Shown here piece after piece: positions 45,140-57,764 of a DNA stretch of 64,000 nucleotides; within the stretch, counting starts at the first letter, position 1, and the number at the start of each line of letters is the position of its first letter. The stretch comes from Rhodocollybia butyracea. Lineage: Eukaryota > Basidiomycota > Agaricomycetes > Agaricales > Omphalotaceae. A program made the translations under genes and the position numbers. The notes under the pieces were generated by a model. It was not told the DNA's origin. It saw nothing but the letters and a program-made list of their open reading frames with translations, and searched no databases. The DNA is taken from assembly GCA_015501585.1 (NCBI GenBank), contig JADNRY010000024.1, positions 353,920-417,919 on the forward strand, written 5' to 3'.

Positions 45140-45983
45140 GGTGTATATCGGCTGGAGTTTCCTTTCCGAGCCAGATTCCTCTGTTCCACTCTCTTTCCGT
45201 CTCTCTCTGTATCTGTTTCATCTATTTTTTGTATTAAACTCTCTCTACTCAGTATATAAGCCAGATATATTTATTCAATAAGACAAGTTTCTTGCCCTTG
45301 ACTTGACTGCTAAGATCAGTGCTCCGTAGAACATCCCCACGGGATCAGTAGTGTGATGCCTCCTGACTTGGTTATCTTAAGAAAGTAATAAACTTCATGC
45401 GCTTCGCAAAGCCCATTTATATCTTGATCGAATTTAAGTGTGTAGAGTTCTCTCGAACTCCAGATCAACTCAAATCTAGTTGCTTCAAGTTGTGGTACAA
45501 GTTCCTAGTGATTAAGTTCACTCACAATATCGTAGCTTGGCCCAGAGTTTGGTCAAGGACTTTACGGCGTCACAGCAGCTAGTCCCAGAGTCTGCCTAGG
45601 GTTGTTGACACACCTCAAGATTACTATTCTAGCTAGAGCCAGAGTTTGCCTAGGAGAATCTTAGTTTCGTTGTATTGGTTTTGGTTTTGGTTAATTGATT
45701 TGGACATACACACCTGGTTCCCTCGTACACTCGTACACCCCAACTAGGCTTCTCTCGACTTAGTTCTAAGAGTTGTCTAAGCTTAGTTACCCACGTTAGC
45801 GCTACAGTCTTGAACCTGGAGCAGTTGCGTGCGTACATCTGATATTACAAGACTTTCCCTCGGGGAATCTCTGACAACCCGCCCTTGCTCCCTTACATAT
45901 TGATAGTCTGGTTAGGTGCGGTAGTGTTTTTGTTAGGTTGTTTTATAGCACCTTTCACACACCTACACATAAATACCCAAATA
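45140..45983 (+). mobile_element. 1.84-kb repeat, copy 3 (5'-truncated, internally deleted)
   Basis: This matches the right half of copy 1 (about 26048-26966) and ends at the same TAAATACCCAAATA. About 100 bp present in copy 1 near 26385-26490 are missing here. No left end exists, so it is a remnant. Confidence 0.85.
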
Positions 45984-46470
45984 TCGCGTGCAATAACGAT
46001 CTGATGACTTCCCTTTATTCCCCTTTCCGGTATTTTGACTTTCGGTATTCCGCAGAACTTGCTAATGCACCAAGACCGCTTGCCATCACCATCAAGTTGA
46101 TCTCAATGCCAGCACTTGGGTGCGTGCAAGAACTTGATGTTCTTGCATGCACATGTCGGTATGAGTTTGATACTCAGGCTGCCTGAACTCGATGTTCAGT
46201 CTCAGTCCCGGTTAAAGAACTGCCTCGTTTATTGTAGGTGAGTTTTTTGGTACTATTCCTTTCTTGTGCAATACTAAGACTTACCAGACTCTTCAGCTTA
46301 TTGATCTTACACTTATCGGCTTATCGATTCACAAATTTACAGCGAAATCGGATTGATAAAGTACAGGGTTATCCCTGCTTTTTATTTATTTTAGCTGATG
46401 CGTTTTCTCTCCAGTCACCTTTTCCCCTTCTCCTTTTACGTTTTTCTGCCTTCCTCCCATCCCAACTTGC

Positions 46471-49400
46471 CATGCCTCTCTGCCCTGCTGATTGTGGAAG
46501 GTGGTTTGACTTCGATCGTGGTCTAAACAGTCACCTTAACCAATCAAGGTCATGCGCATGGTATCGCAGCGCCCAGAAGTTGGCCGCCATCGATAATTTT
46601 ACTGCTCAACTTGATCAGGAAGATTTAGGCGAAGACTTCATGGCAAGGGAGATTCATGGTGCTGACCCACCTGCCGAGATCAGTAATGGTGAGGCGGGAG
46701 AGCTCCTTCAAGAGATCGAAGAAGAGCATGATATCTTTTATTTCATTCCACTAGAGGAACCTCCACTTGGACAAGCTGGTCCTGGACCGTCAACCCAAGC
46801 CCATAGAGACAGTCTAGCTACTCGTCAACTTGGGGTGAAAGTACGGACATTTGAAGCAGAGGACCTGAAGTTGTTTGAGGTTGAGCACCCCACTGCCGGT
46901 GCATGTATTCGCATGGACGAGTCATTGTACGAGCGATGGCATGCCTCCCATGACTTTTCCAATGATTCTCCGATGGATGGTAGCAGCAATAAGCCCAATA
47001 TATATGCTCCTTTCGCTTCTGAAATGGACTAGCAAATTGCGCACTGGGTGGTCAAGGACAATATTGGACATAGCTCGCTGAATCAGCTCCTTGCGGTGCC
47101 CGGGGTGAGTGGCTTGATCTCTTTACCTACGAATTCCTCTGATAGTTTTTCTCAGGTCGTAGAGAAGCTAGGGTTATCTTACAAGAATATTGCCGGACTA
47201 CACAAATATGTTGATTCAATACGTCCCCGGGCAGGCGAGTGGAACGTCCATCGTTTGGCTTTTGTTGATCATCCAGATGAAGAGTTCATTCTCCGCCATC
47301 GTGATGTTGTCGAGGTCGTTAGGAGCCTCTGGGGTGACCCATCGCTAGCAAAACATCTGGTCTATCGCCCAAAGTCCATTTTCCAGGACAAGGACAACAA
47401 GCAGCGCACATATTCGGAGATGTGGACAGGTAAATGGTGGCAATTCACCCAGGTGCGTTTAAATACTTTGGTCATCTACCTTTATTTACTTTTCTTAGGA
47501 CAAACTTCCAAAAGGGTCTACTGTAGCCCCGCTCATTGTTGCAACGGACAAAACCCAGCTCACTCAATTTTCCGGCAGCAAACAGGCTTATCCTGTTTAT
47601 CTGACTCTAGGCAACATCCCCCGGGCTCTTCGACGCAAACCGTCACAGCAAGCTTGTGTCCTCCTTGCTTACCTGCCAGTCAACAAGCTTAACAAGGATA
47701 AGCTTATCCAATGCGAAGCTACGGGACACTATCATTGTTTGTTCCACGAAGCTATGAGGCAAGTTATGGCTCCCCTCATCACAGCTGGGAAAGAGGGTGT
47801 TAAGATGGCAAGTGCTGATGGTGAAGTTCGATGCATCCATCCTATCCTTGCAAGTTATGTTGCAGACTTTCCTGAGCAGTGCTTAGTAGCCTGCTGCAAA
47901 TATGGTACTTGTCCAAAGTGTCATGTTACATCTGACAAATTAGGCGAGAAGGGACCATTTGAGTCCAGAACGCAGGTGTGGACATTGGGTGTGATGAAAG
48001 AGGCACGCGAATCAACCACATCAGGAGCTCAGTACTTCGAGTCCTGTATGAGCAAGGATGTCTCTGGATATGTGTACCGCCCCTTCTGGGATGAACTCCC
48101 TTACACCGATATTAATCTCAGCATTACCCCTGATGTCCTCCATCAGCTTTATCAGGGTGTCCTCTCACATATTGTTACATGGTGTCAGAAGATCCTTACC
48201 AAAGAGGAACTTGATCGTTGCCTTCGCTCTCTTCCCCCATCCTATGGTGTCCGCCACTTCAAAAATGGCATCTCTGCTTTGTCCCAGATTTCTGGGTCTG
48301 AACGAAAAAAACATGGCAAAAATTCTTCTAGGGTGTCTGGTCGGTTCAGATATGCCAAAGCCAGCATTGACCGCTGTTCGTGCTCTCCTAGATTTCATCT
48401 ATCTTGCTCAATACACGCTTCATGATGACACTACCCTATCTTACATGGAGACTGCTGTTCATACTTGGCACAAGCATAAGGATTGCTTTGTTGCTTTGGA
48501 GATTTGTGAGCACCTCAACATCCCAAAACTGCATTCTATTCTTCATTACATTCAATCCATCCAGTTTTTTGGAACCACAGACAATTACAACATGGAAATG
48601 TTTGAACGCTTACATATTGACTTTGCTAAAAAAAAAGGTTGGAGAGCGTCCAATAAACGCGACGAGTTCCCTCAAATGACACGTTGGCTATCACGGCAAG
48701 AGAATGTACAATCTTTTAATCGCAAACTTTCATGGATTTTGGAACAACAGTCTCTTAGTGCAACAGCTTCTTCCACTACCTCCCCCCCATCTAAAACGCC
48801 TTCACTTCCATCATCCATTCTCCTTCCCAAATTCCCCACTGCTCCTAACAAGCTCCTTGAGAACATTGAAAAAACTCATTGTGTTCCATTATTCTCACAG
48901 CATCTCAAAGCATTTTTGGAAATGCTTAAGCCTGAGGCTACTAATTCTACTGTTCAAACGGCCCTTTCCAAAATCCTCCCATTTCAACAAATAGATGTTT
49001 ATTATTCTTTCAAGTTTTCACCTGAGCGATTAGAGGAGGGAGTCGATGTGAAGGATGTTGTTAAGGCCTCGCCCCTGAATGGTGGGAGGTTTGATACAGT
49101 TGTTGTTTTGACCAGCGATGACGCTGAGAGTGTTGGTCTTGCAGGTTTGAGTTTATATTTCTTTCAAAGTATCTTTTCTAATTTTTATTCATTTAGGTAC
49201 ACGGATAGGCCGCGTGAAGGTTATCTTCCGTTTACCAACGCAAGTCTCACTTATTGGTTCCCATAAGACATCAGCTCCTTCCGGTTGGCCTAGAACTGCA
49301 CTTGCATACATTGAGTGGTTTACTGCACCGACATTAACAGATACTGCATGTTCTTCACACAACATGGCGTCCTTCAAAATCCTAAGCCGTTGCCAGACAA

Positions 49401-49584
49401 ATCGCTTCCTTGGTCTATCATTCCATTATCTAATATTCATCAATCATGCATGCTTATTCCAAATTTTAACAAAGTCCTAGATGTGTCGTCGTTAACTTCT
49501 TCTATGGTATTAGACTCAGTTGATTCTTTCTTGGTTAATAATTGGTTATCTGTCTACACATATAAAACTATATACAAAGAGTAG
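46471..49584 (+). pseudogene. Plavaka transposase (CACTA-related), broken
   Basis: Plavaka elements are CACTA-related DNA transposons abundant in Agaricomycetes. The start MPLCPADCGRWFDFDRGLNS, with HLNQSRSC, is the usual N-terminal zinc-finger-like motif. Next are FEVEHPTAGACIRMDESLYE, MDSSNKPNIYAPFASEMD, the core (VAPLIVATDKTQLTQFSGSK, YPVYLTLGNIPRALRRKPSQ), and the hallmark ITPDVLHQLYQGVLSHIVTW. LHSILHYIQSIQFFGTTDNY and EMFERLHIDFAKK follow. The C-terminus is SIIPLSNIHQSCMLIPNFNK, then FLVNNWLSVYTYKTIYKE. Defects: a TAG at 47030-47032 after ASEMD, where relatives have Trp; a one-base frame change in an A7 run near 48302-48310; and another near 49340-49390. Two introns (about 47453-47499 and 49150-49198) keep frame. 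It cannot make a full protein. Confidence 0.85.
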
Positions 49585-49911
49585 TTGTATTTAATTGACC
49601 ATACCATGCTATTTTACCATTGAGGGTGACTATAAGTTACTTAAGTTTGCTTAAGTTTGCTTAAGTGTTTTCTTTGAATTCCAGATTACTTAAGTCAGTT
49701 AAAGATGGGCCTGTGCATGCCTACTAGGTTTGTGCTATACAATGCCCTTGACTGGAGTGCTCTTAGGCCACTCCCAAGGTAGACTGAGGTGCACTCAAGC
49801 TAGTGAATGGCTGGACTCTGCACTCAAGGCAACCTGAGTTGGCCTGAGATGACCTGGGGGCTCTGAGAGGCTTAAGTAAAGGGTTCAGATGTCCTCAAAC
49901 TTAAGCCCACC
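49585..49911. other. Spacer rich in CTTAAGT words
   Basis: The words GCTTAAGTTT, ACTTAAGT and their variants recur at 49636-49700 and again near 49870-49910. They may be subterminal motifs of the Plavaka element. I see no gene. Confidence 0.35.
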
Positions 49912-51238
49912 TCAAACCCACTTGAGCCTGAAGTGCTTTTCCTGATGTATTGCATCCTCAGTAAAATCTTCTTCAACTTCAACTGCTGGTTTTGGCGGGG
50001 GGCGAGCTGGAACCTCATTGGCATAAAGATTCACAAACTCCTCGCTGAGGTAGTAGTCACTTTCACCAAAAACGCGAGTATCCGCAACTTCACGTTTGCC
50101 TACACCATGTAGGCATTTCAGCAAGTTGTTGCCATCAACAACAACCATATGCGAGAATGTCTGTAGCAGTTCACCTTCAAGTTTAGAAAGTCTCAGATAA
50201 AAAAGATAAAAAAGGTAAATCACACATACCTCCTAGGTGCATGGCAGACAACTATTAAGTGCCCAATAGTCTGGTGAATCATGACCTAACTCTTTCGCTA
50301 TGCGGGATTCAACTTTTTGCAATATAGCTAGGTAGATATCAAAGGTATCTGAGAGTGCAGTACGGTATGTACGACGGTATGGCTCCTAGGCAAGTATAAG
50401 AGCGGAATATGCAACACATCTAAGATACATACCAAGTGTAGGTAGCACACCATTTTGGCAAATGCTTCAACACTGAAATTGGGTTTGAACAGTTGCATTG
50501 CGTAAAATAGCTCTAGCATGTGTAAGGAAACTGCGATGGAAGGTGATTCAGGTGAGGCTGGGAGGTAGCCTGCGTGAACCAGAGCAGAGGTAGTCTTTGT
50601 TTCACTGTCTTGATAGATGGTGGTTTGATGAGTGAGAGAGTGGATGTCAATTATTTCAATAGAAAACTCCCAAGAGTCACTGGGACTTCCAGTACTGGGC
50701 TTAGAGTTGTAATTCCAGCAGATGTACTCATCTACAAGCTTGTCAATAATTGAAGCCCATGCATTATTAAACCGCTGAATATGCTGCTTCCAAGTTTGAG
50801 CATCCTTGTATTTTCGACGGCCATGCCACTTGTTGACTCCTATAAAGTCGCGGAGATCAACAACATTCTGGGAAGAGCTGAGTTCTGCACTACTGTCTTT
50901 ACTATTGGCAGCATCTCCAGCATTAATATCGGGGCCTATGCCATCGATCTCCATACCTTTGGAGCTTCCAAAATCCAGATGGTCATCTCCTGTGATATCA
51001 TTCAGCGCATTTTGTAGCTCAGTACTAAGACCTTTTGAAAGACTGTAAGAATACACCTAGAATAAATTGCAAATACACCTTGAGATGCTTGAGTCCTTCT
51101 AGTCACAGCTTCCTCGCGCTGCTTAGCCAAAGCCCAATGACCTAACATTGAACTTGTACCTAAAACTTTCCCAAACCTCCCAGCACCAATGTATGAGCGT
51201 ACCACGCGCTGAATGCCATCTGCCTTTCTCTTGCCCAT
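49912..51238 (-). pseudogene. KDZ transposase of a second subfamily, N-terminal part only
   Basis: The start MGKRKADGIQRVVRSYIG at 51238 leads to DLRDFIGVNKWHGRRKYKDA, HIQRFNNAWASIIDKLVDEY, and IEIIDIHSLTHQTTIYQDSE. The strongly conserved block is TTSALVHAGYLPASPESPSI with AVSLHMLELFYAMQLFKPNF, then an intron. After further introns come LEGELLQTFSHMVVVDGNNL and LKCLHGVGKREVADTRVFGE with SDYYLSEEFVNLYANEVPAR. The sequence stops being KDZ-like at about 49912 (HFRLKWV-stop), before the catalytic core completes. It is therefore a 3'-truncated gene. The DGNNLLK block differs from the DGNFHIGQ block at 39.6 kb, so the two KDZ fragments come from different subfamilies and are not halves of one gene. 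Confidence 0.75.
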
Positions 51239-53894
51239 GTCGTTGACTTATGCAGACAGACTTCCCCGAGAAGACAGGCGTCAGTAAAAAAAATTAGAGT
51301 AAAAGGGCAGAACAATTGAAGAATTGCGGTGTTGGGAAAAAGAGGCGGGACAGTGGGCGGGCACACCGGGCAGTGATTGTGCAATCAAAGAACTCAGGCC
51401 CAATATCACGGACTTGGCAAAGGGATGCTGTTATTGCCGAGTCATGATCATAAGTTATCATACTGGTTATCATGTAGCTTACATCAAGGCTCCAGACTCT
51501 AACCATATAGAAAATATCTGGAATTATTCATGGAAATACTCATGATGTAGAGAAAGTCCCGGGTCCAGGGGAGGGGGCCTGGCATGTGGGCCCCATCTAA
51601 CCAGGCTTAGATCTATTGATAGGCATGATGTCGAGGTGTCGTGCACAGAAATACTTTCATCTAAGAAGCCAAACCTAAAGGTTCAGCAATAAATGAATAA
51701 CAATTTCTAGGTGTCAAAAAATGTCAGCTTCCCTGACATTGTGGAAGATATCCCCGACTCTGACCAAAGGGAAGGGAGGGTCTTGTGGACCTAGTTTCTT
51801 ATCTGATCCTCAAAATTGTTGCTATCACAAAATAGTTCTCACCATGATTGCCGGTGATAATATTCCCCGACTCTGACCAAAGGGAAGAAGAGGGTTGTGT
51901 GGGATCGGTGTGAGACACCGAGAAAAGCTCGTCGGGGGTCATATATTCTCACAACTTGTTGTATCTTCTCACATGAGTGTATTGACAGACAACCCCATGT
52001 TAGAGTATACTTACTGTTGCTTGGTTGCTCCGCCACCTAGATAATTAGGTAGTTTATTGTATGTATGGCGTACATTAGATAATCTAATTGTTGTTGTTCT
52101 CTTACCACCACGTCATTGTGATTCCGCTTGCTATGAGTGTCGATGGTCCTCATTTGCTTCAACACCCCATTTCCACTGGTGAACCAGTGGTGATTGCAGA
52201 AAAAATGCCTTCAGAGAATGCTGATAGAGCCATGTAGGGGAAGTATGTCATTAAGGTCTCAAGCTATGATCAATCACTAGAGGTACTTAAGTACTATTTA
52301 TGTTCAACTTGAACTCCAGATCTGCTCTGAATGATGCTTTAAAACTCCAGCATCGCACCGCCCGTCAACAGAAACGCCGATGGTACTAAGACAAAGGAAA
52401 CTGCTACTGCACATTTGCAGAGTAGCATTCTCATACCTGGCTGTGCACTCTCCGGCTCTGCCAGTTCCCCCGTTGCCAGACAACTTGTTTCTTTATCCAC
52501 GAGGGCGCCAAATTTTCAGGTGCATTTATGGTGATTTACGGCGTTCTGGGCACTTGGGAAACCTTCTTGCCACCAGCGAGTCCACCAATACCCAAACAAC
52601 AAAAAGAAGACATCTGGAAAGAGTAAAGCTTGTAGACATATTCATTACCTGAGGAGGCCTCGTTGTCTCAAGCTTATCAGTGAACTTGTCGACAGACAGA
52701 GGTTATATAAATTGCAACTCCCAATACTAATATTTTCAATGAGGGGGTGCTTTCCAGCCTATTTTCAAGCTCTACCCACATGTTCAGGCTTGAACCCCAG
52801 TGAAAACCCGCACTGGGAAGGGCTGAGATGATATGTTGGGGTCTGTGATTTGACTGTGACCAAACAAGATCAAACAAGATCAACTGTTTTCCAGAAATCT
52901 CCAGAAATATGCCATACAGTCTGTTCTTGTCTGGATTTATCTGACAAGAGCTGCACATGGAATGAAAAATCGGTCTTGTATACAACTGAGTTCCTCTGGC
53001 TTGAATTGAACTATGACATTACTATTACTAGGGTGCTCATCTGGGTTCATCTGGGATCTGTCTGGGATGGTCTGAGTGCATCATATTGGATTATCAACTA
53101 CTTAATACAATATACAGACTATGTATGACTACGATATGACTACAAAGAACAAGCAGGCAACTGTCTCTACGTATCAACTACATATAATAAAGTACAGTTA
53201 CAACTTGCGCTAGATACAAATGTATGAAAACTTGACGAAAACACAAGAGTGTGGCATACCGGCGTGCAACGACATCGACAGGCCAACACGAGCTGGTAAT
53301 TAAAAAAAAATTAGCTCAATGAATTATTTAAGAAAAAGATTGCTCACCTTGGAAATGGCCAAGCCCAATAAATCCATTTTCAAGTCTCTAGAGTCCAAAG
53401 TAGGTTGAGGAGTTGTTGAACAGCAAATCTGGACAGAGCCTGAAGATGACAGCAAAGAAGGAGAGAACAAAAGGGCAATGTCAAAATTTTTCAAAATGCT
53501 GAAACTTTATTCTGTCACATGTTAAGCCGTTTGGCGGCATTCCCAAAAAATACTTGAAGTCCGAACACCAAGCTCAAAGTAAATTACCTAAAAGTTATAT
53601 TATCGCCGTGTCCACTCGAGTTCAGAGTACTCGAGTCAAACTTGAGTTGCAAAGTCGAACTTTCTGAGTGAATTTCCCACCCATAGATTCGGGATTGAAT
53701 GGAAAACAAATTTACTTACCATTTGGCCAGCTGTCAACAGGTAGACATGGACTTACGCAGATATACACGAAATGCCCAGATCAGCCCAGTGCGGGTTTTG
53801 ACTGGGCTTGAACATGTATCCTGCCTCTGGTAATGTTTCTTCAAGCCAATTACTCAACCAGTGCACTTTTGTCATTTTCTTAGTTCATCCAATG
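51239..53894. other. Repeat-rich spacer with no supported gene
   Basis: The KDZ promoter side lies at the left. CCCCGACTCTGACCAAAGGG occurs twice (51750-51769 and 51868-51887) in similar context, indicating a degenerate local repeat. AACCCGCACTGGG near 52805 and CCCAGTGCGGGTT near 53787 form a weak distant inverted pair, possibly an old element of about 1 kb. No coding frame carries a recognisable motif. Confidence 0.4.
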
Positions 53895-54498
53895 TCCACT
53901 CTGGAATCCAAGTACCAATACACAGAGACCGATCTCCCAGATATGCCTGGAAAAGTTGTTCATGTGTACCCGGCAACTGGAGCCATTGCGATGTTTCTCC
54001 TTACTCCTGCCAATGACAATATGCCCACTGTGATGGGGTTATACCATGCCTCGTGAGTACTTAGTCTTGAAGTACCGGGGTAACTACCAGTACGGGAACA
54101 TACAGGTCGAATGCCGGCCTTAGCCTTTTTTACCTCCAACATTGCCCATCTCTACTATTCCTTGGCTATCCTTCAAAGGTGTGAGAGACGGGATTGTAGT
54201 AAACAATCTATAAATGAATTTAATTTTAACTCTCCTCAAAAGGGAGCTTTGACATCGATCCTTAGATTCTTCAGGGAGTCGGGGATTGCCGGAACGGCGC
54301 TAAGGATCATTAGTTCATGGCGCGAGTTGGATATTGGATTCCCGATGTTTCTTCCTGAAATGTTCTTAGACGACTCGGTGAGTGATTTTGAAACCCACGA
54401 TGGATTCTTTTTCTTTCGGCCGATAGCCTTTTTCAGCCTTTTTTTTGGTAGTACAACTGTCATTGCTTTTAACGAGGTGTGCTATGTAGCTCTGGTAT
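53895..54498 (+). other. Possible coding fragment interrupted by the MULE-like MITE
   Basis: A frame from ATG 53895 reads MSTLESKYQYTETDLPDMPG, then KVVHVYPATGAIAMFLLTPA and NDNMPTVMGLYHAS. It stops at a GTGAGT donor (about 54052) that could join later exons through 54104. I recognise no domain, and continuity across the MITE is not shown, so this is only a candidate gene piece. Confidence 0.25.
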
Positions 54499-54507
54499 AT
54501 CCTGGTA

Positions 54508-55292
54508 ATCATCGCCAATACGACCCGTAAAACTAGCGGATCACATGATTTATTCCCCACGTTCCGGCGGGCCGTTTGTTCAACTTAGAGAGCTTTGCCG
54601 TATCAGCGGTCTTGTCGCATCACTTAGGCGCGTCGAATACGATAGATAAATGTACATGTAGCTACTTTAGTGTTTGTAAGTTTGTGGTCTTGTCTTCCGT
54701 TGCTTGTTACCTCTCCATGAACCTGATATTTCATTATTTTTGCTGGATTCGGGTGAACACCGTCTCGACTTCATGCTTCTTAGATCATACTATCCTATCG
54801 AACACTTGCTGTGTCTTTTCCAAGTATTCCATGGCAAAATGTCTTTTGTCCCGCATATAGCAGTTGGTGCACTTCTGATACTATGTCAGGTTTTTCTTCT
54901 GCTTTGAAAATGTCTTCGTTTGCAGCTTGTCCAGTGTCGGATATCATCTCATGATGGATATTTACATCTAGTACTACAAAAACTGACCTTCAAGAGGCTA
55001 TGACTGTGCATTGGCCATAATTCTCAGTCAGTCTCAGTCCAAGGAAGGTAAACAGACATAATTAGGGCACAGGAAGCTCATTTGCTTGTAAATTTATGTC
55101 CACAAGACGCTTTGAAGCCTATCTGAAGCATTTTTGCTAGTGTATACTACTTATATATCGTATTCGACGCGCCTAAGTGATGCGACAAGACCGCTGATAC
55201 GGCAAAGCTCTCTAAGTTGAACAAACGGCCCGCCGGAACGTGGGGAATAAATCATGTGATCCGCTAGTTTTACGGGTCGTATTGGCGATGAT
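54508..55292. mobile_element. MULE-like MITE with perfect 137-bp terminal inverted repeats
   Basis: This 785-bp element has ends 54508-54644 and 55156-55292 that are identical inverted repeats over 137 bp by eye, beginning ATCATCGCCAATACGACCCG. A 9-bp direct duplication ATCCTGGTA flanks it (54499-54507 and 55293-55301). Long TIRs with a 9-bp duplication are the signature of Mutator-like elements. The 511-bp interior has no ORF, so it must be mobilised in trans. Perfect TIR identity implies recent insertion. Confidence 0.95.
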
Positions 55293-55301
55293 ATCCTGGT
55301 A

Positions 55302-56124
55302 TATCCCGACAAATAATAACCTCAATATGACCGTTGGATCTGGTCGTTCATTTGCATGACGATTTGGATATAGTTTGATGATCCTTTTCTTCCGCTTGCC
55401 ACTGTACTCTGTCCGCGGTTTCGTTGTTTGAAGTATCTCCTTTATATCTACTACAGCTTTTCCTTATCTCGGCTTCGGCTTCATACGCGTTGTATAGTGT
55501 ATCCCAAAAGCCCAAGTCTCTGGTTGAGAACGGATCCGATGTGAGCGATATTTGATTTCTAGCATGATCCGGCGTTCAACACTAGTTCGACTCCTTGTAC
55601 CAAAATAAATCCTCCCTTCCTTCCTTCCTTCCTTCCTTCCTTCCTATGGGCCCGGGATAAAACCATGTGAAGTTGAACTAGCTTGACTTTTGGCATGATG
55701 ATGAAACGGAGAACATTTATGCCCCACTAGACGAAAGCAGTCTGAAACTATGACGAATGTGTATAGCGCAAAATGAGCATGATCGGTAACGGGCAAGTTC
55801 AAGGCTGGTAGGGACACGCATTTGCTGAGTAGGTGCCGACGAAAAGTTGTGGACAAGCAGTGAAGGTAAGTAGTTTGCTTGTACGAGTTGAGTCCTTGCT
55901 TCCCACAGTGACATATCGGCGAAAATCGGAGCGGGTGGTGGATCTATCTTTGGGTTAATGGACGAGTGGTCCATGGCCACGTATTGTAGATGCTCGTGTG
56001 CACTCGTGTGCAGAAGATGTCCCATTTGCCGGCCTACCAATTTTTTATACGGCCGAGAACACTGAAAATGCCAATCACCGGATGACGGCACGCATTTCCC
56101 ATTTCCTTCAACTGCCATCATGTT
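55302..56124. other. Promoter-side spacer of the transporter gene, with (CTTC)n
   Basis: A microsatellite of CTTC/TTCC units occupies 55614-55645. The transporter promoter must be in the 3' part. A 134-codon minus-strand frame (55717-56121) lacks any recognisable domain and I treat it as chance. Confidence 0.5.
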
Positions 56125-57764
56125 ATGGAGCTTGGTAACCTACTCCTTACCCCCATGTCGTCCATCTTAACGGCCTTCGTAGCCTCTCTAGAGGCTACCG
56201 TCAATGTCTTGCTCACTGTTTTCTATGGCACCCTCGCAGGGTACACTTAACTCGTTCATCTAGTTATACTACTTACACTGACGGTTCAACGATGCAGGTA
56301 TCTTGGACTGGTCAACAATAAATCATCGCTGGACTTATCCTCATTATGTGTCAAGCTCTTTATGCCTTGCCTTTTGTTCGTCAACGTTGGATCTAGCTTG
56401 AGCCCAGAAACTATCGGACGATATGCGCCAATTATCATCTTGGCGCTTCTATACAATATAACAGCCATTATCCTGGGGTCAATCGCTACTAGAATTTTCA
56501 AACTGCCTCTATGGGTCACCGCTGCAGTCACCTTCAATAATTCTACTTCCCTTCCGATACTTCTTTTACAATCTTTCGCAGTCTCGGGAGCCTTGTCGTC
56601 TATATCTAGCGGAGACAAGGATAGCGCTATGCATCGTGCTGCCAGCTACTTTCTCATAAATGCCACAATATCTAACTCACTCACATTTACCCTTGGACCA
56701 AGACTAATACAACCTAATGTTAAAGAGGACAGTGCAGACAATGAGCCGAACGCAGATGTGGAATCTGCGGAATCTTCCGAAAACGATAGCTTCATTGAGG
56801 ATGGCGCAGAGAACATCCCCTTAATTCCTCGTGGGACACCTCGACCTTCTTGGGTAAAGTCGACTACAAACTTTTTGTACCAATTTTGGAATGCACCATT
56901 TATCGGTGCCTTTCTGGGCGCGTCGTTTTGAGCTATTCTTGCGGCGGTCACTCTGCTGACATGCTACGTACCTTCAGGTGCTTTCGTCGGGCTTATCCCA
57001 GCCTTGCACGACCAGTTCTTCCTAAAAGACGGTATCTTTCGGGCTTGGTTGACTGTGAGCTTGGAGAACATTGGCCATTTATTTGCTAGCACACAGGTTA
57101 TTATTGTCGGAGTCAAAGTGAGCGTAGCATCAATCATCTGGTCCTGGCCTTAACCTCATATACATCGCTAGCTCTATGCTACACATGTGAAAATGCGGGA
57201 GGGACAAAACTCTGGATCTTTACCTCTTTATCCTACGCTCTGCGTTCTTCTTACGAGGTTCATTATAATGCCAGCGTGAGTCGCCTATCCTATGCAAGAG
57301 GTCTATGGCTTATACGTATCCTCGATGTGCGACAGTATCAGTATTCCAGTAGTTTACGTCCTGGCGACGAAAACACAACTGCTCTCCAACGATCCTATGT
57401 TCGAATGTTCGAATGTACTTGCTGAGCTAAACTGATCACTCGCACAGACTATGGTTTTCGATGATGATGATGCCAGTGAGTTAAGCTAGGCTAAGAGTCA
57501 AGAAGATGCCATATTCAATATCAACCACAAATGAATCTAGGTGGGACCTTCTGCAATGAGGCTGACTGCACTTGCAGATGTCAGTAAGGCGGACGAAAAG
57601 GAGAAGAACGCAGTAGCCAAGTTTTTAGCGGTGCGTTCTTTCTCCCTGAACAAGTGAATTCAATTTGACGCTTATAGCTTTCATACATGGTTACACCGAT
57701 GGTATCGTTCTCAGCAGTGGCAAGCTTGAAAGCTTGTGAAATGATTTTGACTGAACGGAAGTGA
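56125..57764 (+). CDS. Auxin-efflux-carrier family membrane transporter
   Basis: This is a member of the PIN/PILS-like membrane transport family (Mem_trans fold), which in fungi lacks a firm substrate. Exon 1 gives MELGNLLLTPMSSILTAFVA, SLEATVNVLLTVFYGTLAG and the first membrane helix. Next come YLGLVNNKSSLDLSSLCVKL, FMPCLLFVNVGSSLSPETIG, IILALLYNITAIILGSIATR, and VTAAVTFNNSTSLPILLLQS, a typical motif. A charged central loop follows (ESAESSENDSFIEDGAENIP). The intron 56906-56977 restores APFIGAFVGLIPALHDQFFL, then GIFRAWLTVSLENIGHLFAS and TQVIIVGVK. Further exons give LLTRFIIMP, FSMMMMPVGPSAMRLTALAD and KEKNAVAKFLALSYMVTPMV, ending MILTERK-stop. About seven introns are needed, and the joins at 57415-57460 are the least certain. 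The last codons are duplicated at about 59035. Confidence 0.82.

Larger units (their letters stand above)
44644..46470. other. Spacer holding a short tandem repeat and repeat copy 3
   Basis: Outside the tandem repeat (44857-44948) and the truncated 1.84-kb repeat (45140-45983) I see no gene. The Plavaka 5' flank presumably begins after 45983, but I could not find its terminal inverted repeat. Confidence 0.4.

Noticed and set aside
49912..51238. N-terminal half of the KDZ gene truncated at 39617
   Set aside because: Its DGNNLLK block and the DGNFHIGQ block of the other fragment occupy the same role but differ, so they come from different subfamilies.
52770..53815. Possible element with inverted ends around AACCCGCACTGGG
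   Set aside because: The inverted match is short and interrupted, and no target duplication was found.
55717..56121. 134-codon minus-strand ORF upstream of the transporter
   Set aside because: No domain, signal or neighbour supports it; composition looks like chance.
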